Both the position numbers and the translations under genes were made by a program. 64,000 bases of DNA from Azospirillaceae bacterium (GTDB lineage: Bacteria > Pseudomonadota > Alphaproteobacteria > Azospirillales > Azospirillaceae): contig JARLIO010000036.1 of NCBI GenBank assembly GCA_031291675.1, forward strand, positions 25,476 through 89,475, written 5' to 3'. The notes under the pieces were generated by a model that did no database searches, was not told the origin of the DNA, and saw nothing but the letters and a program-made list of their open reading frames with translations. This document shows, piece by piece, positions 54,941 through 64,000 of this stretch; position 1 is the first letter of the stretch, and each line of letters starts with the position of its first letter.

Positions 54941-54995
54941 CGCATTCAATTCGATGCGCCTAGTGAGAATAGAAATATGCAAAAATATTCTTGCA
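54941..54995. promoter_or_regulatory. Palindromes in the gntR-aminotransferase intergenic region
   Basis: Two candidate operators: CGCATTCAATTCGATGCG (54941-54958) and TGCAA-N8-TTGCA (54978-54995). The interval 54929-55070 is AT-rich and must contain both divergent promoters. Confidence 0.5.
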
Positions 54996-55070
54996 TCGCC
55001 AAAAAATGAATGCATTATTGAGGGAGGCGGGTCGGGCGATTGCCGATAGGATTGTTGGGAAAGCGTCACA

Positions 55071-56282
55071 ATGATACGTTCTGGGCAGCATTTTCTACAA
55101 ATTCCGGGTCCGAGCCCCATTCCAGAGCGCATTCTGAGGGCGATCGGGACACAGGTCATCGATCATCGCGGTCCGAAATTCCAGAATCTGGGCCACGAGG
55201 TGTTGGAAGGCTGTCAATTTGCATTCAAAACAGCGGCGCCCGTGGTGATCTATCCGTCGTCCGGGACGGGAGCCTGGGAAGCCGCGATCGTCAACACCCT
55301 GTCAGCCGGTGACAAGGTTCTGATGGTCGAGACGGGACATTTCGCGACCCTATGGCGGCAGATGGCGGCACGATTGGGTGTGGACGTTGAATTCATTTCC
55401 GGCGATTGGCGCCATGGTGTGGATGCCGCACGGATCAACGAGAGCCTCTCGGCGGATCGGGCCAAGGCGATCAAGGCGGTGATGGTCGTCCACAATGAGA
55501 CGTCAACGGGTGTGACGAGCGACATCGCCGCCGTCCGCCAGGCCATCGATCAGGCCGCGCATCCGGCCCTGCTGATGGTCGATGCCATCTCGTCGCTCGG
55601 CTCCATCGACTATCGGCATGACGACTGGGGTGTCGATGTCACGGTCAGCTGCTCGCAAAAGGGGCTGATGCTGCCGCCGGGGCTCGGCTTCAATGCCATT
55701 TCGGCAAAGGCTCAGGCGGCATCGCGCAGCAACGGACTGCGACGCTCGTATTGGGATTGGAACGAGATGCTGAAGCCGAATTCATCCGGCTTCTTTCCCT
55801 ACACGCCGGCGACAAACCTGCTCTACGGACTGCGTGAAGCCTTGGCGATGCTGCGGGAGGAAGGGCTCGACGCCGTATTTGCCCGACACAAGCGGCTTGC
55901 CGCGGCAACGCGCGCCGCGGTCCGGGCCTGGGGTCTCGAAATCCTTTGTCTCAACCCTGAAGAGTATTCACCGGTCCTGACCGCAGTCCTGATGCCGGAG
56001 GGCTATGACGCCGACCAGCTTCGCAAAGTGGTTCTGGATATTGGTGACATGTCGCTTGGCGCAGGTCTTGCACAACTGACAGGCAAAGTTTTCCGGATCG
56101 GCCATCTCGGCGGGTGCTCCGAACTGACGCTGATGGGCGCGCTGTCCGGCGTGGAACTTGGCCTGGCCGCTGCCGGCATTCCGCACCGCCCGGGCGGGAT
56201 CCTGGCCGCGCTGGAAGAACTGAAGACACCCGGCAAGCCGGACGCTTGCCCGGCGGTGCCGGGGACATCGGCTCATGCCTGA
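55071..56282 (+). CDS. Class V aminotransferase (alanine/serine/ureidoglycine-glyoxylate type)
   Basis: 403 residues. PLP enzyme of the AGAT/SGAT/PucG group: FLQIPGPSPIPERIL, DHRGPKFQNL, SSGTGAWEAAIVNTL, VVHNETSTGV, DAISSLGSIDY and the PLP Lys in CSQKGLMLPPGLGF. Members move amino groups to glyoxylate or pyruvate from alanine, serine or ureidoglycine. It is the first gene of an operon with a ring-opening amidohydrolase and an amidase, so nitrogen from a heterocycle-derived intermediate may be its substrate; the exact donor cannot be read. Slight C-terminal Pro/Ala extension. Confidence 0.9.
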   Translation: MIRSGQHFLQIPGPSPIPERILRAIGTQVIDHRGPKFQNLGHEVLEGCQFAFKTAAPVVIYPSSGTGAWEAAIVNTLSAGDKVLMVETGHFATLWRQMAARLGVDVEFISGDWRHGVDAARINESLSADRAKAIKAVMVVHNETSTGVTSDIAAVRQAIDQAAHPALLMVDAISSLGSIDYRHDDWGVDVTVSCSQKGLMLPPGLGFNAISAKAQAASRSNGLRRSYWDWNEMLKPNSSGFFPYTPATNLLYGLREALAMLREEGLDAVFARHKRLAAATRAAVRAWGLEILCLNPEEYSPVLTAVLMPEGYDADQLRKVVLDIGDMSLGAGLAQLTGKVFRIGHLGGCSELTLMGALSGVELGLAAAGIPHRPGGILAALEELKTPGKPDACPAVPGTSAHA

Positions 56283-56362
56283 CCGGCACGGATCGAACCT
56301 TCACGCCCTGACCCGCGGCATTCCGATGCGTCAGGCGGGTGACACGAACGAAAGCGACTGAC

Positions 56363-57451
56363 ATGCGAATTGGTGTCCATAAGGTCTTGATGAACAATCC
56401 GAGCGATGTGTCCGGGCTGGAGAGGCTGATCGCTGGAGGTGACGTCGATCCCGCCGAGATCGTTGCGGTGATCGGCAAGACCGAGGGAAACGGCGGCGCC
56501 AACGATTTCACGCGCGGATTTGCCACGCTGTGCTTTGCTCTCGCCTTGGCACGACATCTGGGTCTGACGACCGAGGCCGTGATGAAGCGCATCGCTTTCG
56601 TCTGGTCGGGGGGCACGGAAGGTGTGCTGAGCCCGCATGCGACGGTGTTCACGCGCCGTGCCGACGATGCGTCGGCCGGCCCGAATGGCAAACGCCTTGC
56701 GCTCGGCATTGCCATCACGCGGGATTTCGCCGCCGAAGAGGTCGGCACCATGATCCAGGTGCGCGAGGTCGCTGCCGCCACGCGCCGGGCGCAGAGGGAA
56801 GCCGGCATCACATCGCCCGAGGACGTGCATTATGTCCAGGTCAAGGGACCGCTGCTCACGCCGGCCCTGATTGCGGATGCTGATCAACGCGGCGCGACGC
56901 TCGTCACCCGCGATCCGAATGGATCCAAGCCCTTTGCCCGCGGCGCGCTGGCGCTCGGGGTTGCCCTGGCGCTTGGCGAAGTGGACGAGGCGGAGCTGTC
57001 CGACCCGATCATCGCCAGCAACATGAGCCTTTATTCGTCGGTCGCAAATACATCGGCCGGGGGCGAGCTGCGCAATTGCGAAATTCTGCTGTTCGGCAAT
57101 TCGGCTAGCGCCAGCGGCGATCTCGCGATCGGCCATGCCATCCTGAAGGACGTGGTCGATGCCGGCGCCGTGCGTCTGGCGGCGGCCAATGCCGGGGGCG
57201 CGGCCGCCGATATCGTCGCGATCTTCGCCAAGGCCGAAGCACCGCCCGGCGGCCTGTTGCGTGGACGCCGGACCACCATGCTGTCGGATGCCGACATCAA
57301 CTACGAGCGCCATGCCCGCGCCGCGCTCGGTGCGGTGATCGCCTCGGTCACCGGCGACAGCGCGGTCTTCGTCTCCGGCGGCACGGAACATCAATGCGCG
57401 CCGGGCGAGGCGCCGATCGCGGCCATCGTCCGGTTGCTCTCGGCTTCCTAA
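56363..57451 (+). CDS. Ring-opening amidohydrolase, cyanuric acid hydrolase / barbiturase family
   Basis: 362 residues from ATG 56363. A three-repeat 'toblerone' fold with three Lys-Ser pairs visible: IGKTEGNGG with WSGGTEGV; VQVKGPLL with SSVANTSAGGE; and FAKAEAPPGG with VSGGTEHQ. Family members open cyanuric acid to carboxybiuret (AtzD/TrzD) or barbituric acid to ureidomalonate. Which of the two is acted on here cannot be settled by eye. Neighbours are a nucleobase-type ABC importer and an amidase that could process the opened product. Spacing and strand support one operon. Confidence 0.94.
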   Translation: MRIGVHKVLMNNPSDVSGLERLIAGGDVDPAEIVAVIGKTEGNGGANDFTRGFATLCFALALARHLGLTTEAVMKRIAFVWSGGTEGVLSPHATVFTRRADDASAGPNGKRLALGIAITRDFAAEEVGTMIQVREVAAATRRAQREAGITSPEDVHYVQVKGPLLTPALIADADQRGATLVTRDPNGSKPFARGALALGVALALGEVDEAELSDPIIASNMSLYSSVANTSAGGELRNCEILLFGNSASASGDLAIGHAILKDVVDAGAVRLAAANAGGAAADIVAIFAKAEAPPGGLLRGRRTTMLSDADINYERHARAALGAVIASVTGDSAVFVSGGTEHQCAPGEAPIAAIVRLLSAS

Positions 57452-57544
57452 GGCCGCGCCGACCGGGTGACGGTCACATCCCCTCATGGTCCCTCACGGA
57501 ACCAAGAAAAGGCTCGGAAAGACGGGCGACGACAGGAGAAACTT

Positions 57545-58564
57545 ATGAGCATGAATCGATTTCTGCCTTGCCTCAGCACGCTGATCTCCGCCACTCTCGT
57601 CCTGTCCTGTACCGCGCTGGCGTCCCCCGCCATGGCGGACGACAAGGCCGCCATCCTCCTGCCGGGCAGCATCAATGACCAGAGCTGGAATGCGCTCGGC
57701 TATTCAATCCTCGTGAGCCTCAAGTCGCATGGCTTCACCACGTCCTATACCGAGAATGTGGCGGATGCCGATGAGGCCGAGGCCCTCCGGGGCTACGCCA
57801 CGCAAGGCGTCAAGGTCATCATGGGCCATTCCGGCCGCTTTGTGTCCGCCATGGAGCAGGTCGCGCCGGACTTTCCAAAGACCCAGTTCATCGCTGTCAG
57901 CGGCAACGAAGGCGCGCCGCCGAACGTCATGTCGGTCGATTACAACAATGCCCAGTTCGGCTGCCAGATCGGCCTGTTGGCCGCGCGCATGAGCAGGACG
58001 CATCGGGTCGCCGGCGTCTATGGCCTTGAAGGCGTGCCGAATATTACCGCCCAGGCCGGCGCCTTCCGCCTGTGCGCCGCCAAGGCCGGCGCCAAGGTGA
58101 CGATCATTTACGTCAAGGACATGGAAGATGCCGCCGCGGCCAAGGAAGCCGCTCTGTCGCTGATCGCGCAAGGTGCCGACGTGCTCACCGGCAAGCTCAA
58201 CGCCGCCATCTCGGGCGTTGTCGCCGCCGCAAAAGAAAAGAACGTCTATGTCACCGGCCGTGGCTTCGATCAGACCAGGCTGGCGCCCGACAATGTGCTG
58301 ACGAACATCACGGAAGATTGGCCGGCGATGTTCGGCAAGACCGCCGACGACGTGAAGGCCGGCAAGCTCTTCGGCAATTTCCTGCAGTATGGCTATGACA
58401 CGGCGCCGGTGACGGGTGCGACACTGCTCTATGCCGAGGGCAAGCCGTTCAACCCGGTGGTGCCTGCCGCCGTGGTCAAGGAACTGGACGATATGGCGGC
58501 CCAGTTCAAGGCTGGCACCCTGAAGGTCGACCCGACGCGCGAGGATGCACGCGGCGGCAATTGA
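57545..58564 (+). CDS. BMP-family ABC substrate-binding protein
   Basis: 339 residues from ATG 57545 (AGGAGA upstream). Signal peptide ending ASPAMA before DDK; VLSC inside it could alternatively be a lipobox. The BMP/Med family N-terminus INDQSWNALGY and the block FPKTQFIAVSGNE, then YNNAQFGCQIGLLAARM, mark a nucleoside/purine-type binding protein. With the following three genes it forms an import system, here probably for the cyclic amide degraded by this operon. Confidence 0.92.
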   Translation: MSMNRFLPCLSTLISATLVLSCTALASPAMADDKAAILLPGSINDQSWNALGYSILVSLKSHGFTTSYTENVADADEAEALRGYATQGVKVIMGHSGRFVSAMEQVAPDFPKTQFIAVSGNEGAPPNVMSVDYNNAQFGCQIGLLAARMSRTHRVAGVYGLEGVPNITAQAGAFRLCAAKAGAKVTIIYVKDMEDAAAAKEAALSLIAQGADVLTGKLNAAISGVVAAAKEKNVYVTGRGFDQTRLAPDNVLTNITEDWPAMFGKTADDVKAGKLFGNFLQYGYDTAPVTGATLLYAEGKPFNPVVPAAVVKELDDMAAQFKAGTLKVDPTREDARGGN

Positions 58565-58580
58565 CCTGATAGCTGCGATC

Positions 58581-58604
58581 GGCCGGGAGGCATCCCTTCC
58601 GGCC
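58581..58604 (+). terminator. Stem-loop between BMP gene and ATPase (attenuator)
   Basis: GGCCGG and CCGGCC arms extended by imperfect pairs around a short loop, 17 bases after the stop. Same position and probable role as the stem-loop at 26567. There is no T-run. Confidence 0.5.
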
Positions 58605-58684
58605 ACGCTCCTTGGGCGTCGGGCATAGGGCCGGGAGCTTGAGTCCGCCAGCCTTTAAACGTTGCGCGCATTGGAGACCTGAGA

Positions 58685-60175
58685 GTGCCACCCCTGTTGG
58701 AAATGCTCGGGATCGTGCGGACGTTCGGCGCCGTCCGGGCGAATGATAATATCAATCTCACCGTGCAATCCGGCGAAATTCTCGGGCTTCTCGGCGAAAA
58801 CGGCTCCGGCAAGAGCACGTTGATGAAAGTCCTCTATGGCATGTTGCCGCCCGACTCCGGCGACATCCGCTTCCGGGACGCGCCACTGGACGCCAAAAGC
58901 CCGTTCGACGCCATCAAGGCCGGCATCGCCATGATCCATCAGCATTTCATGCTGGTGGAGGCGATGACGGTGACCGAGAACATCCTGCTCGGCTGGCCCG
59001 GCGGCGGGCAGGTCCTGAAGCACAAGCAAATGGCCGAGCATATCCGCCAGGCCAGCCGGCGCTTCGGCCTCGATCTCGACCCGGACGCGCGGATCTCTGC
59101 GCTCTCGCTCGGACGGCGCCAGCGGGTGGAAATCCTGAAGGCCATTCTGCGCGATGCCGAATTGCTCATCCTGGATGAGCCGACCTCCAATCTTGCGCCC
59201 ACGGAAGTGCGCGAATTGCTCGACATTATGCGGCGATTGCGCAGCGAGGGCAAAGGCATCGTCTTCATCAGCCACAAGCTGCCGGAGGTGCTGGACGTCT
59301 GCGACCGGGTGGTGGTGCTCAGGGCCGGCAAGCTTGCCGGCGAGGCGGCGGTTGCCAGCATCAGCCGCGAGCAGTTGGCGGAAATGATGGTCGGGCGTAA
59401 CGTGCCCATGCCGCGCGTCACGGAGGGCGAGCATCGGCGCGGGGCTCTGCGGTTGAGCGTGCGCGGCCTGAGCGCGACGGGTCTGTCGGCGATCACCTTC
59501 GACCTGCGTGGCGGCGAAATTCTCGGGATCGCCGGCGTCGACGGCAACGGTCAGCTGGAGTTGGCGGAAGCGCTGGCCGGGCTGCGCCCGGTGACCGATG
59601 GGATCGTTCTGATCGGTGATCATGACGCAACGCAAGCCTCCGTCACGGCGCGGGTGGAGATGGGGCTGGCCTATCTGCCGGCCGACCGGTCCCACACGGC
59701 ACTCGTCAAGGCGATGACGGTGTTTGATAATCTCATGCTGCGCGACAGCCGGCGGCCGCCCTATGGAACGCGGGCCTTGCTGACGCCGAAGACGGGCGTC
59801 GCCAGGGCGAGGGACTTGATGGCGCAGTATGACATTCGCGCGCCGGGCGTCGACTTCGTTGTCGGCCAGCTTTCCGGCGGCAATCAGCAGAAGGTGGTCA
59901 TCGCCCGCGAATTGAGCCGCGCGCCAACGGCGGTCGTTGCCCATCAGGCGACCTGGGGGCTCGATCCCGGCGCGACGCGCTTCGTTCTGGACCAGATGAT
60001 TGCGCTCCGGCAACAAGGCGCGGCCATCGTCTATATCTCGTCCGAACTGGAGGAAATCCTGTCGATCAGCGATCGTATCGCTGTCATGGCCGGTGGCGCT
60101 ATTGCCGGCGTTACGCCCAACCGCAATGTCGATCTGCGGCAGATCGGACTCTGGATGTCCGGGAGACACGCATGA
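58685..60175 (+). CDS. BMP-type ABC importer ATPase
   Basis: 496 residues, GTG start with GGAG upstream. Two nucleotide-binding domains: domain 1 Walker A GENGSGKST, signature region LSLGRRQRVEI and Walker B LILDEPTSNL; domain 2 with degenerate Walker A (GVDGNGQLELAEA) and signature LSGGNQQKV, then AHQATWGLDPGA. This matches YufO/NupO-like simple-sugar/nucleoside ATPases. The stop overlaps the permease (ATGA). Confidence 0.95.
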   Translation: MPPLLEMLGIVRTFGAVRANDNINLTVQSGEILGLLGENGSGKSTLMKVLYGMLPPDSGDIRFRDAPLDAKSPFDAIKAGIAMIHQHFMLVEAMTVTENILLGWPGGGQVLKHKQMAEHIRQASRRFGLDLDPDARISALSLGRRQRVEILKAILRDAELLILDEPTSNLAPTEVRELLDIMRRLRSEGKGIVFISHKLPEVLDVCDRVVVLRAGKLAGEAAVASISREQLAEMMVGRNVPMPRVTEGEHRRGALRLSVRGLSATGLSAITFDLRGGEILGIAGVDGNGQLELAEALAGLRPVTDGIVLIGDHDATQASVTARVEMGLAYLPADRSHTALVKAMTVFDNLMLRDSRRPPYGTRALLTPKTGVARARDLMAQYDIRAPGVDFVVGQLSGGNQQKVVIARELSRAPTAVVAHQATWGLDPGATRFVLDQMIALRQQGAAIVYISSELEEILSISDRIAVMAGGAIAGVTPNRNVDLRQIGLWMSGRHA

Positions 60176-61236
60176 GCGACCCGTCTCGTGCCGTTGCGGC
60201 GGCGTTCCCGGCACGTTTGCTCGCCTTTAGCGGCCGCCGGCAGGGGCTTGGCGTGAATATCGCGCTGGCGCTGGCGCTCTCGATTGTTTGCGCCGCGATC
60301 CTGATCGCGCTCGCGGGTCGCAGTCCGCTCGCAGGATTTCTCGCCATTCTCGACGGCGCGTTTGGCTCTGCGCATCAGATCGGCGCGGCACTCAACCGGT
60401 CGACGCCCTATCTCCTGTCTGGCGTTGGCGTTGCGATCTGTCTGCGGGCCGGGATTATCAACCTGGGCGCGGAGGGGCAGATAGCCCTTGGTGGTGCAGG
60501 AGCAGCGGCCGCCGCGCTTGCCATCCCCAATGCGCCGCCGGTGGTGGCGATCGTCGTCGCGCTTGCCGCCGGCGCGCTTGCCGGCGCCGCGTGGTCCGGG
60601 GTGGCCGCCGCCATTCACCTCGGCCGGCGGGTGCATGAAGTGCTGGTGACCATTCTCCTCAACTTCATCGCGCTGTTGCTGGTCCAGCAATTGCTTGCCG
60701 GGTGGCTCGGCCAGGTCGGCGCCGGCTTTCTGCAGTCGCCGTTGATGCCGCGTGGCGCCTGGCTGCCGAAGATGCCTGACTTCGATGCGCATATCGGCAT
60801 TCTGATCGCCGTGGTCGCCGCGCTCGGCGCGTGGTTCCTCATCTGGCGCACGCCGTTTGGCTTCGGGTTGCGCGTGGCGGGAGCCTCGCGCCTTGCCGCC
60901 GCCTATGCCGGGTTCTCACGCAGCCAATTGACATGGGGTGCCATGGCGCTGGCGGGCGCCCTTGCCGGGCTGGCTGGCGGCGTCGAAGTGCTGGGCATCC
61001 ACCGCCGGCTGATCGAAGGATTTTCGCTTGGCTTCGGCTTCAAGGCCGTGACCGTGGCCCTGCTCGGCGCGACGGAGCCGCTGGCGATCATCCCGGCGGC
61101 GCTGTTCATCGGCTTTCTCGAGACGGGTTCGCTCGCCATGCAGCGCCAGATCGGCGTGCCGACCGCGCTGGTCACCGTGATCGAGGGGCTGACAATGATT
61201 TTCGTTCTGGTGGCAATGGCGGCGCGACGCAAATGA
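60172..61236 (+). CDS. BMP-type ABC importer permease 1 (YufP-like)
   Basis: 354 residues, about 9-10 membrane helices. YufP-like motifs: LNRSTPYLLSGVGVAICLRAGIINLGAEGQ, LVTILLNFIALLLV, and GLAGGVEVLGIHRRL. It is coupled by ATGA to both the ATPase and the next permease. Confidence 0.93.
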   Translation: MSDPSRAVAAAFPARLLAFSGRRQGLGVNIALALALSIVCAAILIALAGRSPLAGFLAILDGAFGSAHQIGAALNRSTPYLLSGVGVAICLRAGIINLGAEGQIALGGAGAAAAALAIPNAPPVVAIVVALAAGALAGAAWSGVAAAIHLGRRVHEVLVTILLNFIALLLVQQLLAGWLGQVGAGFLQSPLMPRGAWLPKMPDFDAHIGILIAVVAALGAWFLIWRTPFGFGLRVAGASRLAAAYAGFSRSQLTWGAMALAGALAGLAGGVEVLGIHRRLIEGFSLGFGFKAVTVALLGATEPLAIIPAALFIGFLETGSLAMQRQIGVPTALVTVIEGLTMIFVLVAMAARRK

Positions 61237-62147
61237 TCGAGTTCCTGGCAGCCTCCATCCGTATTGCGACGCCGATCCTGCTGGCGGCTCTGGGCGGTAT
61301 TCTGTCCGAACGGGCCGGGGTCTTCGCCGTTGGCCTGGAAGGCATGATGCTGGTCGGGGCATTCGGCGCCACCATCGGCACTTGGGCCAGCGACAGCGCC
61401 TATGCCGGCCTTGTGCTCGCCCTTGTCGGCGGCGCGGCCATGGGGTTGGTGGTCTCCGTCGTCGCGGTGCGCTTCCGAGCCGACAATATGGTGACGGGGC
61501 TGGCCGCCAATATCGTCGCGCTCGGCCTGACCAGCTACCTGATGCGGATCATCGCGTCATCAGGCGCGCCCATCGCGATCCACAACACGCTGCTGCCGGT
61601 GCTGCCGATCCCCGGTCTTGTCGATATTCCGGAAATCGGTCCGCTGTTGTTCGCCCATCCGCCATTGACCTATCTCACGCTCATTCTCTGCATCGCCTTG
61701 ACGTTCCTTCTCAACCGGACTCAGATCGGGCTGACGCTGAGGGCCACCGGCGAGAACCCTGAGGTCGTCTATGCCTCCGGCTTAAACCCGCTCCTGGTTC
61801 GTATGCTGGCGGTGATTGCCTGCGGCGCGGTGGCCGGGCTTGGCGGCGCGGTGCTGTCGATGCAGCAGGTGGGCACCTTCACCGACAGCATGACGAGCGG
61901 ACGCGGCTATCTGGCGCTCGCCGCGCTCATCGTCGGGCGATGGACGCCCTGGGGCGCGGCGGCGGCCTGCCTCGTCTTCGGCGCGGCGGAAGCCTTTGAA
62001 TTGCGATTACAAGGCTTCGGCGTGCCTGTCAGCTCCTATGTCGTGCAAATGGTGCCCTATCTGATCGGCCTCGCCGTATTGGCCGGGCTTGGCCGGAACT
62101 CGCGGATGCCGGCCGCCATCGGTCTCCCCCTGCACCGCGATCGCTGA
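61233..62147 (+). CDS. BMP-type ABC importer permease 2 (YufQ-like)
   Basis: 304 residues from ATG 61233; the frame extends upstream inside permease 1 but that is a shadow. YufQ-like: ATPILLAALGGILSERAGVFAVGLEGMM, VTGLAANIVALGLTSYLM, LRATGENPEVVYASGLN, and GRGYLALAALIVGRW. About 8-9 helices. Confidence 0.93.
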   Translation: MIEFLAASIRIATPILLAALGGILSERAGVFAVGLEGMMLVGAFGATIGTWASDSAYAGLVLALVGGAAMGLVVSVVAVRFRADNMVTGLAANIVALGLTSYLMRIIASSGAPIAIHNTLLPVLPIPGLVDIPEIGPLLFAHPPLTYLTLILCIALTFLLNRTQIGLTLRATGENPEVVYASGLNPLLVRMLAVIACGAVAGLGGAVLSMQQVGTFTDSMTSGRGYLALAALIVGRWTPWGAAAACLVFGAAEAFELRLQGFGVPVSSYVVQMVPYLIGLAVLAGLGRNSRMPAAIGLPLHRDR

Positions 62148-62154
62148 GGCTGTG

Positions 62155-63501
<1,347 letters not shown>

Positions 63502-63711
63502 GGGTTTATTTGGAACTGGGTCGTGGTGAAAAGGCGCTTATGGGGTCGCTCGGCTTGCGAATGCAGGGGCCGCGGCACTTGCGGACTCGCTGATCGATCG
63601 GGCGGCCGAGTCAAAGAAAGCTGACGGAAAGAAAACATCCGCGCACACTTCTGCCGACCCGCCAAGGGGCCCAGCGATTCTCATTTTGGCGGCGAGGCGT
63701 TGGGCTTTCGC
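63502..63711. other. Gap between amidase and group II intron
   Basis: About 210 bases. A plus-strand frame without start reads Ala/Lys-rich residues (ADSLIDRAAESKKADGKK) up to a stop inside the intron 3' end. It could be the remnant of an interrupted gene but I cannot identify it. Confidence 0.4.
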
Positions 63712-63785
63712 GGTGAGGTAGGGACAGCCATTGCTGGCCGCCCCCCACCCAGGACCGGACGTGCCCAATTAAGGCATCCGGCCCC
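63712..63785 (-). ncRNA. Group II intron domains V and VI (3' end of intron)
   Basis: On the minus strand, just after the maturase stop, GGGCCGGATGCC - TTAATT - GGGCACGTCCGGTCC folds as domain V: an 8-bp lower stem, a 2-base CG bulge, and a short upper stem. A second hairpin follows (GGGTGGGGGGCGGCC ... GGCTGTCCCTACC), as expected for domain VI. The intron 3' boundary should lie near 63710-63716. The intron inserted in minus orientation downstream of the amidase. Confidence 0.8.
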
Positions 63786-63801
63786 CAGGTTTCGACGTTC
63801 A

Positions 63802-64000
63802 TTACCGAAGTGTGGGATCAGGAAGCGAGTTGAACCACGGAGGGCGAACAACGCTGCTCCACCAGAGGTGATGCTTTTGACTTCGCCGGCGCAGTGCCAT
63901 GACCCACAGTCGCCCGACGTGCCACTTGATGTGGTTGAGCGCCGGGAGGCAGTGACGCAGGCCGAAGTAGCCGTAATAGCCGATCAGCTTGCGTCGCAGA
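63802..64000 (-). CDS. Group II intron reverse transcriptase/maturase, C-terminal fragment (cut by window end)
   Basis: 65 codons to the stop at 63804-63802; the gene continues beyond base 64000. The residues match the end of group II intron-encoded proteins: LIGYYGYFGLRHCLPALNH, LWVMALRRRSQKH, and a terminal WFNSLPDPTLR. In intact proteins the reverse transcriptase, maturase (X) and DNA-binding parts precede this. The stop is followed within about 20 bases by domain V, the normal layout. Part of a mobile retroelement. Confidence 0.88.
   Translation of the reverse strand, partial: LRRKLIGYYGYFGLRHCLPALNHIKWHVGRLWVMALRRRSQKHHLWWSSVVRPPWFNSLPDPTLR

Overview
The window is GC-rich DNA (apart from one AT-rich island) with dense, mostly uninterrupted coding and many 4-base gene overlaps (ATGA/GTGA). 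Gene content suggests a metabolically versatile alphaproteobacterium, possibly of the Rhodospirillales type: a soluble [FeFe]-hydrogenase, several ABC-fed catabolic operons, chemotaxis, toxin-antitoxin (TA) modules and a large NRPS-PKS. The taxon is inferred from gene content, not from a marker gene.

Left part (1-19.9 kb). The window opens inside a NuoF-GltD fusion translationally coupled to the catalytic subunit of an [FeFe]-hydrogenase. A strong terminator follows. Next come a divergent response regulator / 7TMR-DISM histidine kinase pair, whose interval holds a TA module between two imperfect copies of the kinase leader; a lipase apparently missing its 5' end; and a glycosyltransferase. 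Then follow ethanolamine ammonia-lyase eutBC with an APC-type permease and an AraC regulator, two tandem TA modules (Phd/PIN and MazEF) with clear operators, and a minus-strand MarR / isochorismatase-like / membrane protein / MFS operon.

Middle (20-35.4 kb). A hexuronate/aldonate catabolic region: Zn-dependent polyol dehydrogenase (idonate/gulonate 5-dehydrogenase type), FCD-GntR repressor, mannitol-dehydrogenase-family reductase, mannonate dehydratase UxuA, a sugar-type ABC importer and a cyclase-family hydrolase. A simple reading is L-gulonate (or similar) -> D-fructuronate -> D-mannonate -> KDG. A shared CTAGGATACT motif lies in front of the two dehydrogenases. A chemoreceptor, an SDR and a LysR regulator follow.

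Right-centre (35.6-52.6 kb). A compact biosynthetic locus on the minus strand: one 5265-residue protein read as C-A-T-C-A-T-C-A-T-KS-AT-DH-KR-ACP-TE, followed by a 2OG-Fe(II) dioxygenase of the free-amino-acid hydroxylase family. It lies downstream of an AT-rich island of about 400 bp. This is the best candidate here for an undescribed system.

Right end (53-64 kb). Two small overlapping genes of unknown function, a chimeric TA relic, and then a catabolic operon: GntR regulator, class V aminotransferase, cyanuric acid hydrolase/barbiturase-family ring-opening amidohydrolase, BMP-type ABC importer (four genes) and amidase-signature hydrolase. The window ends inside a group II intron on the minus strand, with the C-terminus of its maturase and domains V/VI visible.
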